A stretch of DNA of 47,423 nucleotides from Carex sylvatica (GCA_964058845.1 CAXKVR010000748.1:1-47423), one strand, 5' to 3'; counted from the stretch's first letter, positions 12,000 through 23,066 are shown. Notes: generated from the sequence alone by a model not told the origin. Numbers and translations are program-made.

Positions 12000-13180
12000 T
12001 ACGGTTATTTTAGAAATATATTAAGTACCTTAGGTATGAATACTTACATTACAAATGTATAAATATTTGCTTGATGTTGTATGAATACTTGTATTCTAGA
12101 TTTTTAAAAATTATCGTATCGTCATATTTGTATTGTATCTGTATCGTATCTGATACGATATCCATACATGTATCCATGCAACATAGTCTACAACGTAAAT
12201 ATTAGTACATAAATGCATAGGTGTAAATATTTTCCATATTACGTATTAATACAATCAAGCACCAATAAAGTAATTTGTAAAAAAATATTAAATTAAGATA
12301 CTTTTCAACGTAACAATTCTCAATTATAAGTATGAATACTTACATTACGAGATATGAATACTTACAATACTTGATATCAATACTTTCAAACACTTGATAC
12401 ACAAACTATTCACACTTGCATGACAATATATGAATACTTGCAATACTTGATATTAATACTTTCAGACATCATCCAGTGTTGTGAAAAAATTTGATAGAAT
12501 TTGTTAGATACAAACACTTGATACATGAACTATTCACACTTGCATGACGATGCATGAATACTTACAATACTTTATATTAATACTTTCAGATATCATCCAG
12601 TGCCATATGAAAAAAAAATAGAATTTATTAGATACATATACTTGATATATGAACTATTTACACTTACATGAGGAGGTATGAGTACTTACATACTTTATAT
12701 TAGTACTTTCAAACGTCATCTGATGCCAAAAGAACAATTGATAAAATATTTTAGGTATAAATAAACTTTAATATTTGCATGACAAGATATGAATATTTGT
12801 AATATTTGAAATTAATACTTTCATACATCATCCCGTGCCATATGGAAATAAAAATAAAAATTTCATAGATTATGTTAGTTACTAACACTTCACATATGAA
12901 CTATTTACACTTGCATGACGATGTATAAATACTTGCACTACTTAATATTAATATTTTCAGACGTCATCCAGTGTCATATGAAAAAAATTGATAAAATATG
13001 TTAGGTACAAACACTTCATACATGAATTATATACACATGCATTATGAGATATGAAGATTTGATTGACGAGGTATGAATACTTGCTCGACAAGATATGAAT
13101 ACTTACACGACAAGGTATTCACGATGATGTATGAATACTTACATGACGAGGTATGAATACTTGCACGACGGACAACCAGA
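12000..13180. repeat. Degenerate tandem array with a unit of about 124 bp
   Basis: Successive units start near 12391, 12515, 12639, 12764, 12886 and 13012 (CACTTGATACATGAAC and variants), giving a period of 123-126 bp. Each unit carries CACTTGCATGAC, TATGAATACTTACAATACTT, ATTAATACTTTCAGA and CATCCAGTG blocks. Upstream (12000-12390) and downstream (13030-13180) only the shorter TATGAATACTTGCACGAC subrepeat is iterated. No open frame is maintained. The array is old and very AT-rich. Confidence 0.85.
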
Positions 13181-14100
13181 AAGTACATCATCATGAATCT
13201 CATTTGAAAGATAAAATTACATAGAAGACGTTCATGATTTTAGATTTGTAAATTTCCTCACAGATCGTCAAAAATATTGACGAGATTGAATGAAGAAAAA
13301 AAAAATCTAACTCTAAAAATGTGTAAAAGATGTGTGTGTGATGTGTTAAGTTTTTTTTTTTTTTTGAAAATACTTAGTATCGTAGGTATGAATACTTGTT
13401 ATATTATATATTAACACTTGCGCGCATAGGTATTCATATTTGCACGCATCAGTTATAAAATTTATCAAATATTAAGTGGTTCCCTAAGTAATTAATGAAG
13501 TTCAGTTAGTTAATGATCCCCACGAGTAGTTATTAACTGAAAGATGAATGAGAAAAATTAATTGGAGATAGTTAGTCGATCTTTAAAAAAAAATTCGATG
13601 ATAATAAGGGATTTGATTAGAAAATTTAATAGCAAATATCAGTGTAAAGATAGTGTGGAGATGAAAATAATTATTCTTTAAAAATACTATATACATAATA
13701 TTCAACGTATCTATATTTTTTTTTGTATAAAATATGATTTTTTACAAATTTCTTCCATATCAGTTATAAGAATAATATGTGATGTCCTAAACAATAAAAA
13801 AAAACTTTTCATTTTCACCGGATAGATGAGATTGATAGGCAAAAGTATTTCCTTGCCTACAAATTGTGGTCGAATATTTTCTATCCTTTCCGCTTTCTCC
13901 TATTATTATTAATTAATTATTCTACGTATTTATTTGAAAATTGCCTGCCGAAAAAAAATTATACGAATATTATAATGTGGGTATTTATTTCAAAATATTG
14001 TTACTATAGAATGTATTCAGACAAACTACACCGATAGTCCAAGAGAAAGCGTCATAGTAGACCGCATAATCGGATTCCCAGTATTTTGAGTGCATATCCT
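13181..14100. other. AT-rich intergenic DNA, no gene seen
   Basis: Stray copies of the TATGAATACTTG word continue to about 13445. Beyond that I see no gene or structured element before the hairpin at 14101. Confidence 0.6.
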
Positions 14101-14258
14101 CTGAGATATCTCATATTTTGCGTGACCGACGTGTCCGGTACCTATTCGGGTCGGGGATGGTGCGAGGGGGCAGTATTATTTCAGCTTGAGATTCATGCAG
14201 AACGTATTTCAACGGTTGGGATTTCCCAAAATGTCACACAAAATATGAGATATCTCAG
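14101..14258. repeat. 158-bp element with 26-bp terminal inverted repeats
   Basis: CTGAGATATCTCATATTTTG at 14101 is mirrored by CAAAATATGAGATATCTCAG ending at 14258; 25 of 26 terminal bases pair. The interior is GC-richer (GGTACCTATTCGGGTCGGGG). No clear target duplication was found, so it may be a tiny MITE or a structured sequence upstream of the MATH-BTB gene that starts at 14647. Confidence 0.6.
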
Positions 14259-14646
14259 TGACTTGTGATTGAGAAAGAGGAGAGGAGAGGAAATAATATA
14301 TTATATAATAATTGAAGCGATCGAATTCGAATCTGAAAAGAATCAATCTTGTTCTTCTCTGATCGACCTCTCCCTCTTTCCCAATTTTGCTTTGTAGTTC
14401 ACCTTTTTTTTTTTTTTTGTCCCGAGATTTCGTTTCCATTGTGTTACTGTGTATGGTAATAATCTAAATACATTTTCAGGAGTTAGTGCTTTTGTGTGAA
14501 TGTGTATATTACAATTCTGAGCAAATTGCCTGAACTTAAACTGCTCGACGAAATGCCAAAGTGAACAAACAAGCATCCTTAGCAATGGGTACTGCAATAA
14601 ACACACGGCAGCACCAATCTTGATAACAAAGACCAACTACGGCGGT

Positions 14647-15738
14647 ATGTCACACCTCATCAAAATCAACCACGCGCAGACGAAAGACATCGGGCAGGGC
14701 AATTGCGTGGTATCACAAACCTTTTCCTCAGGAGGATACGAGTGGGAGATCCTCTACTTCCCGGAGCTGGACTGCGATGACGACCTGGAAGCCGTCTACA
14801 TCTCCTTCTCCCTCGCCCTGACCAGCGAGGATTTGGATGTCACGGCTACCTTCGACCTCAGCCTCCTTGAGCACGATGGCACCCCGAGCTACCATGCCTT
14901 CCGCCGCACCTCATACTGCTTCTCATCCGAGGGTGACAGCTTCGGCTACTCTCGGTTCATTCCCAGGAGCGAGCTGGAAGAGGATTACGTGGTCAACGAT
15001 TGCTTTACCCTGCTCTGCACTATCTACATTGGTGCCAGGGACTCTGCCATAGCAAAACCCGAGAGCTGCTCCATTGGTGTCCCACCTTTCGACTTGCACG
15101 AGCAGTTGGAGAGGCTGTTCAAGAGTCGAGAAAGGACTGACGTTGCCTTTGAGGTCGGAGGTGAGAGTTTTCCTGCCCACAGGCTGATATTGGCTGCTAG
15201 GTCACCTGTGTTTAATGCAGAGCTGTTTGGCTCCATGGCCAAGGCGAGCATGAAATTCATCAAGATAAACAACATGAAGGCGTGGGTTTTCAAGGCCCTG
15301 CTTCATTTCATCTATACAGATCGTTTGCTGAAGCATGACTTGGTGCCTGAAAGTGAAACTGGGGACGTGTCACTGGCAGAGAGAGAAACAGTGTTTGCTC
15401 AGCATTTACTGGTGGCAGCAGACTGGTATGGGATAGAGGGGTTAAGGATTATATGTGAGGAGAGGCTGTGCAAGAATGTGAATATCGAGTCGGTTATGTC
15501 AACTTTGGATTTGGCAGAGAGGCTCAGCTGTGTGAGGTTGAAGGATGTCTGTCTAGAGTTTATTGCTGTGCCAAAAAGCTTCTTGAGGCTGGCATTGAGC
15601 AAGTGCTATATCAGTCTAATGCAGAGTTGTCCGAATTTGTTGAGTGAGCTTCAGGCGAAGGTTAGTCACACCTTCTTGGCTTTCAAGGGTATAGAATTAT
15701 TAGGGCTCCTTTTGAGCATGGTTGGTGTGTGTCGTTGA
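14647..15738 (+). CDS. MATH-BTB (BPM-like) CUL3 substrate adaptor A
   Basis: BPM proteins bind substrates through MATH and CUL3 through BTB, directing ubiquitination. This is one intronless exon of 363 codons from the first in-frame ATG; the frame is open upstream to 14521 but contains no other ATG. MATH occupies about residues 3-135 (SSGGYEWEILYFPE is the typical GGYxW core). BTB spans about 150-265 (RTDVAFEVGGESFPAHRLIL, AARSPVF, ALLHFIYTD). A BACK-like helical part follows (LLVAADWYGIEGLRIICEE). After the usual end (CPNLLSELQAKV) a hydrophobic tail of about 25 residues runs to VGVCR, which relatives lack. The MATH N-terminus is short, so a short upstream exon or an N-terminal frameshift is possible. 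An out-of-frame ATG at 14585 opens 12 codons. GC content is visibly higher than in flanking DNA. Confidence 0.85.
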   Translation: MSHLIKINHAQTKDIGQGNCVVSQTFSSGGYEWEILYFPELDCDDDLEAVYISFSLALTSEDLDVTATFDLSLLEHDGTPSYHAFRRTSYCFSSEGDSFGYSRFIPRSELEEDYVVNDCFTLLCTIYIGARDSAIAKPESCSIGVPPFDLHEQLERLFKSRERTDVAFEVGGESFPAHRLILAARSPVFNAELFGSMAKASMKFIKINNMKAWVFKALLHFIYTDRLLKHDLVPESETGDVSLAERETVFAQHLLVAADWYGIEGLRIICEERLCKNVNIESVMSTLDLAERLSCVRLKDVCLEFIAVPKSFLRLALSKCYISLMQSCPNLLSELQAKVSHTFLAFKGIELLGLLLSMVGVCR

Positions 15739-16273
15739 ATATTAATGTGATGTAGAATAGTAGAGGGTGCTAATGCGTGATGCTATATTTTGAAACTGAT
15801 GATCTTATGAATGGAATATCATTTTTCTGTGGTGCATTTGATTTTGAGCACAAAAATATATGTATACACTAGAAAAGGAATAGACCCAAGTACCTTTCAT
15901 TACTGAACATTCTCCTTTGTGGGATCAATGTGCTTGACAAGTGAGTTGTAACTTGTAAGAGGACTGATGAGGCATGCTCCTATCATAGTCACGGAGTGTG
16001 AAGCCCTCTGGGATGTTGCCGGTTACAGCTTACCATGCTTGCTTGTCCAAAAGGTTTTAACTCATAAATAACAGTAACAATAGTACATTCTCTGCATTTA
16101 TGGAGTAAACACAATGGTACACACCATTTGTGACCTCCAACTGTAAAGTTGCCATCAAATTCTTTGGAACTTTTTCCTTGGTATTTCCCCCAATTGTCTC
16201 TTGAAAAATGATATATATTGTGGGGGAATTGTATGGAATTTTTATGAAAATTTTAGATCTAAGTTGTAATTTT

Positions 16274-16307
<34 letters not shown>

Positions 16308-16830
16308 TATTGAGAGGAGATTTGAAGGGGACACATGGGGAAATTCAGTTGTCTCAGTTCCACAGGTAAAATGCATGTTAGAGTATAGGTAAAATAATTT
16401 TGTTAAATTAGGGAGGAAGAGGAATTCAGGGCACAGTATTCTTTAATACCTTTAATTAACATAATTGTACTTAACATGACGAGTTACTGGAAATTTTGAA
16501 GTGGATCAAATGTCTCTCGAATCAACATATTTAGGTAATTAGTGCTTATATCTTCTGCTCTTGATATATCCAAAACATGAAGTAATTATGGACTATGGAT
16601 AACTGTTTTATAGAAATCTTATAGCCACATATTATATATATGTTCCATAATTTTCATACTAATTAAAGACATTTGAAAATTGCAAGTAATCGTCATAATG
16701 ATTTGCTTAAGAATGATTGTGTTGAGTAGAAGTATAATTGACGAGGGGTTCTGTCTCAAATAGAAGTATAGTTGATGGGGAACCAAAATTGAAATGAAGT
16801 GATGTTGCCTCTACCCTCAAAATTAGGAAA
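15739..16830. other. 3' flank and intergenic DNA
   Basis: This holds the 3' UTR of adaptor A and otherwise AT-rich sequence with a GT microsatellite at 16279-16306. No gene seen. Confidence 0.6.
16279..16306. repeat. (GT)n microsatellite
   Basis: Fourteen uninterrupted TG dinucleotides, with no terminal repeats or coding context. Confidence 0.9.
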
Positions 16831-17817
16831 GGGGAAATTTCATGTATGACCCTCAAAAAACTCTAAAATTAAGTATTTCCTCCTCTAAAATTCATAATGT
16901 CATATTATCCTTCTAAATTTCAAAAACTTACAATTTTATTCAGTTTATTGACTTTTCAATTAAAACTAATTTATAAATTTGTAAAGTACTCATTAATTTT
17001 ATTCTTCATTGAAAAAAATAAAAAGCATGTATTATGTTAAAGAGAAGTACTGTCTTCTAACTGGTTAGTTTTTGAGAATAAATTATTCATTCTTCTACTT
17101 ATGTATTGCATATGTAGTGGTATTTTAGTAGGAGATTCAAACTTTCAAATTATGGGAATCAAATGTGAATGTGGATCAATCAGAAATTTTTATACTGCAA
17201 ATGAGAGTTAATTTTACACTATCTATAGTATTTTACTCTAAATTATATAAAAAAGAAGGCACGAGTACAAAAAAATTTGAAAAATAAAAATGGCTCCGCC
17301 ATTGCATTTAGGTATATATTTGTTCATGTGTGCGTAACAAATAATAAAATAAGCCATTTTGCTCTTACAACCGATCAATTAGAAATTTAGTATTTATTTC
17401 TTAAATATATTTTTATTTATTTTTTAAATAAGAGTCCAGAGTAGGCCCGATGCCCATCGGTCCTACTTTGGTTCGATGGGCTCAATCACCATCTGATCTG
17501 CAATAAGATGTGTGTGCTTTGTTTTAAAATTCTTGTGTTTATGTTTTAATATTTGTGTGCACAAATCTTAATGCAGATCAGATGGTGTTGGAACTCATTG
17601 GACTCAAAAGTAGGTCTGATGTCCATCGAACCTACTCCGTTCTCTTTTAATAAAGAGTAAAATGTGTACTTCATGAAATTAAAATGACTTCTAATACAAA
17701 AGTCAATAATGTTATTAAATTGTGAGTTTTTGAAATTTAAAAGGGTAAATATGATATTATAAATTTTTTAGGGCTACATAATTTTGAGGTTTATGAGGGT
17801 ATACATGAAATACCCCC
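16831..17817. mobile_element. Fold-back element with inverted arms of about 170 bp
   Basis: The left arm (16831 to about 17003) begins GGGGAAATTTCATGTATGACC. The right arm (about 17648-17817) is its imperfect reverse complement, ending GGGTATACATGAAATACCCC. Shared internal words include AAATTTCAAAAACTTACAATTT and TTATTGACTTTT. No transposase is encoded and no clear target duplication was found, so the superfamily is not assigned. A second inverted-repeat element sits inside it. Confidence 0.7.
17430..17646. mobile_element. Nested MITE-like inverted repeat (217 bp)
   Basis: The left arm AAGAGTCCAGAGTAGGCCCG, followed by GATGCCCATCGG and ACCATCTGATCTGCA, pairs with the right arm (TGCAGATCAGATGGT, GATGTCCATCGAACCTACTCCG, TCTCTT). 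The arms together cover most of the element. It lies inside the larger fold-back at 16831-17817, so it probably inserted later. The target duplication is unclear. Confidence 0.65.
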
Positions 17818-18470
17818 TGTAGTTAGACTCGATCGAGTACTCGCTAGTATTTTTGTTCTGTATGCGTCCTTGTGTGGTGATATTGTATCGATTAAGTTGT
17901 ATGAATCCTTTTATTATGTATGTATAATATATGGCAGTCTTGTTCGTATCACTTGAAAATCTGACTCTTTGCTTCAATCATGAACGTCCTTGGAAAACAA
18001 AACATACCATTAATTGCCAATTTTCCATGGATGGGTAATGCTTCAAAATCATGAAAACATCAGTCACCCATGCATGACTGCATAACTTGTTAAATTAATT
18101 AATAGTTTAATACTGCATCTTAGAGGCCTAAAACAGACAAATCCTATTTTTCATATACTATGGGCTCCTGAAATTCCAGTTGCTTACTATTATAATATAA
18201 TGTATTACAAAAACAATGAAATACAGCATATCCTATTGCCAGGTGTTATTCAGATAACTTATTAATAATTTAATGTTTAATTGGTTTGGCCGTTTCAAAA
18301 TTAAAAGATAACTTTGAACAGAAGACAGAAGGTACTTATTGCCTAATCATCTATTCCTTGGAAGTTACTCTCACCTTTTTTTCATCCTATTCTTAAAAAC
18401 TCATTTATATCTGTATACATTCCTTTTTCTGAACCTATAATTAATTAGATTCTCAATTGTAACAGAGGAG

Positions 18471-19559
18471 ATGGTACCTGCGCATAACAGTTCAGGAGGT
18501 TTCATAAGCATCAAGGAAATGGCAAGCAGATCATATCAGCTCAAAATCAACTACCTGGAAACGATGAACTTTCGCCCTGGCAGTTTCCTCAAATCTCCGG
18601 CTTTCTCTGTCGGAGGATATGAGTGGATGCTCTTCTACTACCCAAAAGGGAAGGAGCCGGGGGATCCAGCTCATGGTGCGTCTGTTGCTCTCTATGTTTT
18701 CCTTCGTACTATAGCCAAAAATGTCAATGCCATTTTTGATTTCACTCTTGTTGAAAACAATGGATCATTATCTGCGGCAAAAACAAAAAGGTTGTCGCAG
18801 GTCTTTTCTAATGATACTTTTGCTTCTCATGACGTTTCCGGCCGTTGGGTTCAATTCTTTATGCAAGATGATGAGATCGAGAAATATCTACTGGATGGTC
18901 ACATCGTCATCATGTGTACCGCTACCATTATGGTCACCGACTCCACCAGACAAGCAGGAAGTTCTTTTGCGACAGCACATTCATTGGAATATCGCGAGCA
19001 TTTTGCAAAGCTCTGGCATGATAAAGACATGCTTGATGTAACATTCTTGGTCAACGACGAGCTCTTTCAGGCGCACAAATTAGTACTTGCAGCTCGATCA
19101 CCTGTGTTTAAAAATATGCTCTTTGGTCCCACTCAGACAGACCACAGTGATAGAATCCAAATCGATGACATTCAACCGTCGATATTCAAGATGTTGCTTC
19201 ATTTCATATACACAGATTCGGTCACTGATGATCAAGAACTCGGTGATAGTGATGCTACAGCTTCGATTGCAATCCCTCAGCAATTACTTGCAGCTGCTGA
19301 TAGGTATGCACTGACTCGACTAAAATTAATGTGCGAGGAGACGCTGTGCACGGAACTCTCAGTCGATACGTTCGCAACAATTGTAGTTTTGGCAGAGCAG
19401 CGCAACTGTCCTCGGCTCAGAGAAGCCTGCCTATACTTTGCTAGTGATCCTGAAAATTTGTCGAAAATTGCGCTGACCGATGAGTACTTGAGCCTCTCGC
19501 TTGCTTACCCGTCATTTCTGAGGGAGCTCCGGGACAGGCTTAACAGCAAGTCGACTTAA
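18471..19559 (+). CDS. MATH-BTB (BPM-like) CUL3 substrate adaptor B
   Basis: Intronless, 362 codons from ATG at 18471 to TAA. MATH covers about residues 20-150 (SVGGYEWMLFYYPKG core). BTB covers about 180-295 (LDVTFLVNDELFQAHKLVL, AARSPVFKNMLFGP, MLLHFIYTD). A BACK-like C-terminal part follows (QQLLAAADRYALTRLKLMCEE), ending LRELRDRLNSKST as normal for the family. All parts expected of a working adaptor are present. It runs in the same direction as adaptor A, 2.7 kb downstream, with a nested transposon between them. It is clearly diverged from A, so the duplication is not recent. An AG at 18464-18465, just before the ATG, leaves room for a 5' UTR intron. Confidence 0.92.
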   Translation: MVPAHNSSGGFISIKEMASRSYQLKINYLETMNFRPGSFLKSPAFSVGGYEWMLFYYPKGKEPGDPAHGASVALYVFLRTIAKNVNAIFDFTLVENNGSLSAAKTKRLSQVFSNDTFASHDVSGRWVQFFMQDDEIEKYLLDGHIVIMCTATIMVTDSTRQAGSSFATAHSLEYREHFAKLWHDKDMLDVTFLVNDELFQAHKLVLAARSPVFKNMLFGPTQTDHSDRIQIDDIQPSIFKMLLHFIYTDSVTDDQELGDSDATASIAIPQQLLAAADRYALTRLKLMCEETLCTELSVDTFATIVVLAEQRNCPRLREACLYFASDPENLSKIALTDEYLSLSLAYPSFLRELRDRLNSKST

Positions 19560-20729
19560 TTCACTTCATTCCTTGGTGCCTGGCTGCCTCCCTTCCTTTT
19601 AACTGTTATATATCTTTATTTAAAATATTTGAAACATGGGGTTTAATTTTTAATTTTCTGTATTTTCTTTAACATGAATGAATGTTGCCTTTTTTGATGC
19701 AAAACTGTCGTTCGTTCTACAATTCAGATGTAGTATGCATTAAAAGTAAATGGTAACATTGAGCAGGCGGCATTCTTTATGCCCTGAATCGGACAATATA
19801 TATAAGATAATATCACTAACAGCGCAATTTAATGGCATGTTAATTTATTGCTTCTGTAATTAATTTAGTATAACTAATATTTTCCCTTCAAACAATCCTC
19901 AATACAATCCTAAAAAAATCCAGCATAATTTAGGAAACAATTGTATTCCTACTCTTCTCTGCCTGTTTCAATTAGTAACTTCTTTCAGTATCAGTTCCAT
20001 GGAAAAAAAGAAGATTATAAAAGTATTATAGAGATATGCAGATAGCTCAGAAACAAATCAATTTGACTGAAGCTGAGCTGAGATAATTTAAAAAAAATGA
20101 TACCATCAATGAATGTTTCTAAATGTACAAGGAATTTTTTCATGCATGATTCTTTTTAGGTCTTAACAATGTGTGCATATATCCTTTTGTCGATCGTTTG
20201 GTTTCTTTTTCTCGTTTTCTGACTTATAATTAACAAGGTGCAATGAACTTAATTAGTTGTCCAGCTGTTCAATTCTTTGATATTGAGAACCTTCTTTACT
20301 TAATTTTGTATCCAAATTATTTTATTTGGTTGGGCATATCCAAGAGAGGGGTTGTCGACCAAGAGGACGGAGGTTTTTCTTTTCTTTTCAAATGCAACTT
20401 TAATTCCTATCTACGGGATCACTTTTAAAAAGAAAAACAAAAAAATCCAACTATAATCGGTGCGTGAATAATCGATATGTACCGGGTTTAGCCTTTTAGG
20501 CTTAGACCAACTTAATTCCTTCAAGAAAAGAAATATACACCGTGCACTCCACGGTTACACACTAGTTATACCAAACAAGATACATTAAATAAAATCTTGA
20601 AAAGCATTAGTCGGTGAACCAACAATGTTCTTATTGATGGTACTGGTAAAAAGGAAAATTAACTAAAAGCAAAATAACTTGTCGAGCTAGACATACATGT
20701 ATTCATAGGCATCGACTCAACAAATTAAA
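19560..20729. other. Convergent spacer between adaptor B and the MATH-only gene
   Basis: AT-rich, with short non-homologous frames only. I looked for a BTB remnant just downstream of the MATH-only gene (lower coordinates) and saw none. Confidence 0.6.
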
Positions 20730-21332
20730 TTAAGAGGATTTAGCATTGTCAAAAGAAATGTCAGCCTTGCTGGTATCCCAAGCTGCAGAGGGCTTATCGG
20801 GCTTGGCAGTCCAGGAACCGGAAGTCTTGCTGCTATCGAAAGAAACATCGGCATTGCTTGGGTTCCATTGCAGTTCAGCTGGCTTGGTATTGCTGCTGTC
20901 GAAAGAAATATCGGCGTTATCCGGGTTCCACTGGTTGTTGGGCTTTGCCAGTTTGTCTGTGGTGATTACTGACAAGACCACCTTAATGGTCACGCAATCG
21001 TTCTTATCAGATGATGCTATGATGACAGAGTCGATCTCCTTTGGGACGTTGAATTTGTGAATGTTGTCGGCATAATCAAACTCCAAGTCCGAATAGTCCA
21101 GGTTGGTCCAAATCTCGGTGCGTGTGACTTCTGCTGAGGTGCCAGAGAGCAAGCAGAGGTGCAGCGTCAGGGTGCCCGAGCCGTTCGGGTACACCTGGAT
21201 CTCCCAGTTGTGGCCGCCGACAGTGAAGACGCCGTACTTGATGTAGTTGGGTTTACTGGTACTTCCCTGCTGCTGCTGGAATGCTGCCTTTCTGGGTACA
21301 TAGAGCGTGCACGATCCTTCAATTACACCCAT
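20730..21332 (-). CDS. MATH-only protein with tandem W-x-ADISFD tail repeats
   Basis: Intronless, 200 codons from ATG (21332) to TAA. A MATH/TRAF-like domain covers about residues 5-127; its core TVGGHNWEIQVYPNG matches the GGxxW strand of BPM proteins. There is no BTB or BACK. Instead the tail (about 130-200) holds three related units, each with K-P, a Trp, then A-D-(I/V)-S-F-D: Trp135/ADISFD 140-145, Trp156/ADVSFD 161-166 and Trp185/ADISFD 190-195. The first two continue SSNT and SSKT; the third has degenerated to NAKS. The FDSS core resembles the SPOP-type degron (nonpolar, polar, S, S/T, S/T), which MATH domains bind. It cannot recruit CUL3 itself. It could compete for substrates, bind neighbouring MATH proteins or self-associate; these are inferences. 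It could also be a truncated duplicate that drifted. Confidence 0.85.
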   Translation of the reverse strand: MGVIEGSCTLYVPRKAAFQQQQGSTSKPNYIKYGVFTVGGHNWEIQVYPNGSGTLTLHLCLLSGTSAEVTRTEIWTNLDYSDLEFDYADNIHKFNVPKEIDSVIIASSDKNDCVTIKVVLSVITTDKLAKPNNQWNPDNADISFDSSNTKPAELQWNPSNADVSFDSSKTSGSWTAKPDKPSAAWDTSKADISFDNAKSS

Positions 21333-23066
21333 AATGTATATGAAGTTGAACAGGTAATGTAATCTTATCTAGAGAGGAATTCACAACTTGATTGTAATTT
21401 GCAAGGCTACCCTACCTTGTGTTATACTTATATATCTAGAGAGGGCACGAGGATCACGTGTTCGCTCATATTCACATATCTGTAAAAGATAAAATTTTCA
21501 TTATATGATTATTTTTGACAAGAAATGCAGATTCTGTTAATCTGGACATCAAGGTGTAGGTTTTACAAAGTTGTTTTGTTAAAAGAGAAAAGAAAGAAAT
21601 AAAAAAAAAGAGAGAGAAAAAAGAAGAAGAAGCAAGAAACAAAGATAAAAAAAAATGAAAGGAGAAAAACAGAGTAAAATTAGTGATAGACAAAAAGTCA
21701 AATTAAGAACCAAACTTTTGTAAAATACAACACTCTTTCTTTGAAAATGGTAGATTCGAAATTCAGATAAGAGATTTTTTATAGACATTAAATAAAAGTT
21801 GATAGGTTAGGTCTCTTCTTTACTTATAAAAGAATCGTTAAATAATAAATATAGACATTCAGCGCTTCAGTTTGCTAACGTATGTTGTATTGGAGTCTGT
21901 ATCCCTCAGGTTCCTGAGATGCAATATATATAAATAGACGATTCAGATTTATCTCCGTTGGACCAAACTCAATTTGATACCTATGAAAACTATAGGAGGT
22001 CCGTTTTAAAATTCGTGTCAGGTTAAAAGAACAGTTCAGATTTACTAATTGCACCTCAGCTACATTAGGGGATCCGAATTCTGTTCCATTGCCTACTCAT
22101 ACATAATAATATGCATCTCATATTGTTTGGAAGTTTGATTCAACAATTAGATCTAGATGAATGATGCATGTGAATTGCCTCAAATTGCTAAATACAAATT
22201 AGGTAATTATTACATAAAATTATGGTAGAGAGACAGAGTTCAAGACTCGTTTGAATTCATTTTGACTGTAAGATTTCTTTTATAGAAATTATTATTATAA
22301 AATTAATTTATCTGAAAATAAGAAATTATTTTTTTCAGAATAATCGAGATCATTTGTTACTGTGGTCGGTTAAAGGAAGGCATTTTTGCTTTCACGTGTA
22401 GCACGCGGGCAACTGGAAACTCTTTAACTATTTATTTACAATTAGATAATTGGGAGAGAAATGGATCTAATTTATTATTTATTTCTATATTTAGTTCTGT
22501 ATTAAATGGTGTTTTTCTTCTTTTGGTTCCTACCAATTGCACATGATTTTCATTTATTGGTAGTCAACGGTCAGAGAGGAGAAGCCAGTGCAAGCAAAGC
22601 AAAGAAAAGGACGCATTTTGAAAATTTGATTCTCAAGAAAAGCAAAGAGGAGCGGTGCATAATCAATAACCATCCCAGCCCATCCCAGCCCGGCCCAGCC
22701 CATTCAAGGTACAACTAGTGGTAGTTGTTCATCAGCTTCCATTTTACAGTGTAGACCTTTCGACATTTGGAATTTACAATCTAAATAAGGAAGCCAAGCA
22801 TTTCAAATTTGAAATATTCACAATGGAAGGAAGGTAATCAGCTTGAGAGAGAATTTAAGTTGGTTAAGATGTTTCTTCTAGCTTTCTTGAACTCATTCTA
22901 GAGTACATGCGCAGTACCATCAAAACCAAATAACAAAAGGAATGAAACTCTAGATATAGTTGAAAGCTAAAGATATTAAAAACATACTGGCACGAAAATT
23001 GAAAAAAGTAAAATGTAAATTCAACAACAAATTTAAAAAAAAAATAGAAATGAAATATGAAACTTA
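21333..23066. other. AT-rich intergenic DNA
   Basis: This holds the upstream region of the MATH-only gene and the 3' flank of adaptor D. A purine-only tract lies near 21585-21672, and a short C-rich tandem (AGCCCATCCC, AGCCCGGCCC) near 22674-22706. No gene seen. Confidence 0.6.

Noticed and set aside
12000..13180. CRISPR-like spacing of short repeats
   Set aside because: The units are imperfect, contiguous and about 124 bp long without unique spacers, and the DNA is from a plant nucleus.
14837..15602. Several open frames overlapping adaptor A in other frames
   Set aside because: The MATH-BTB frame explains the region completely; the others only reflect GC-rich coding bias.
17774..17977. Minus-strand frame of 67 codons
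   Set aside because: It begins in the right arm region of a fold-back element and its composition is AT-driven.
21472..21788. Minus-strand frames rich in Phe, Leu and Ser (apparent membrane proteins)
   Set aside because: They are translations of a purine tract on the plus strand, so the hydrophobicity is compositional.
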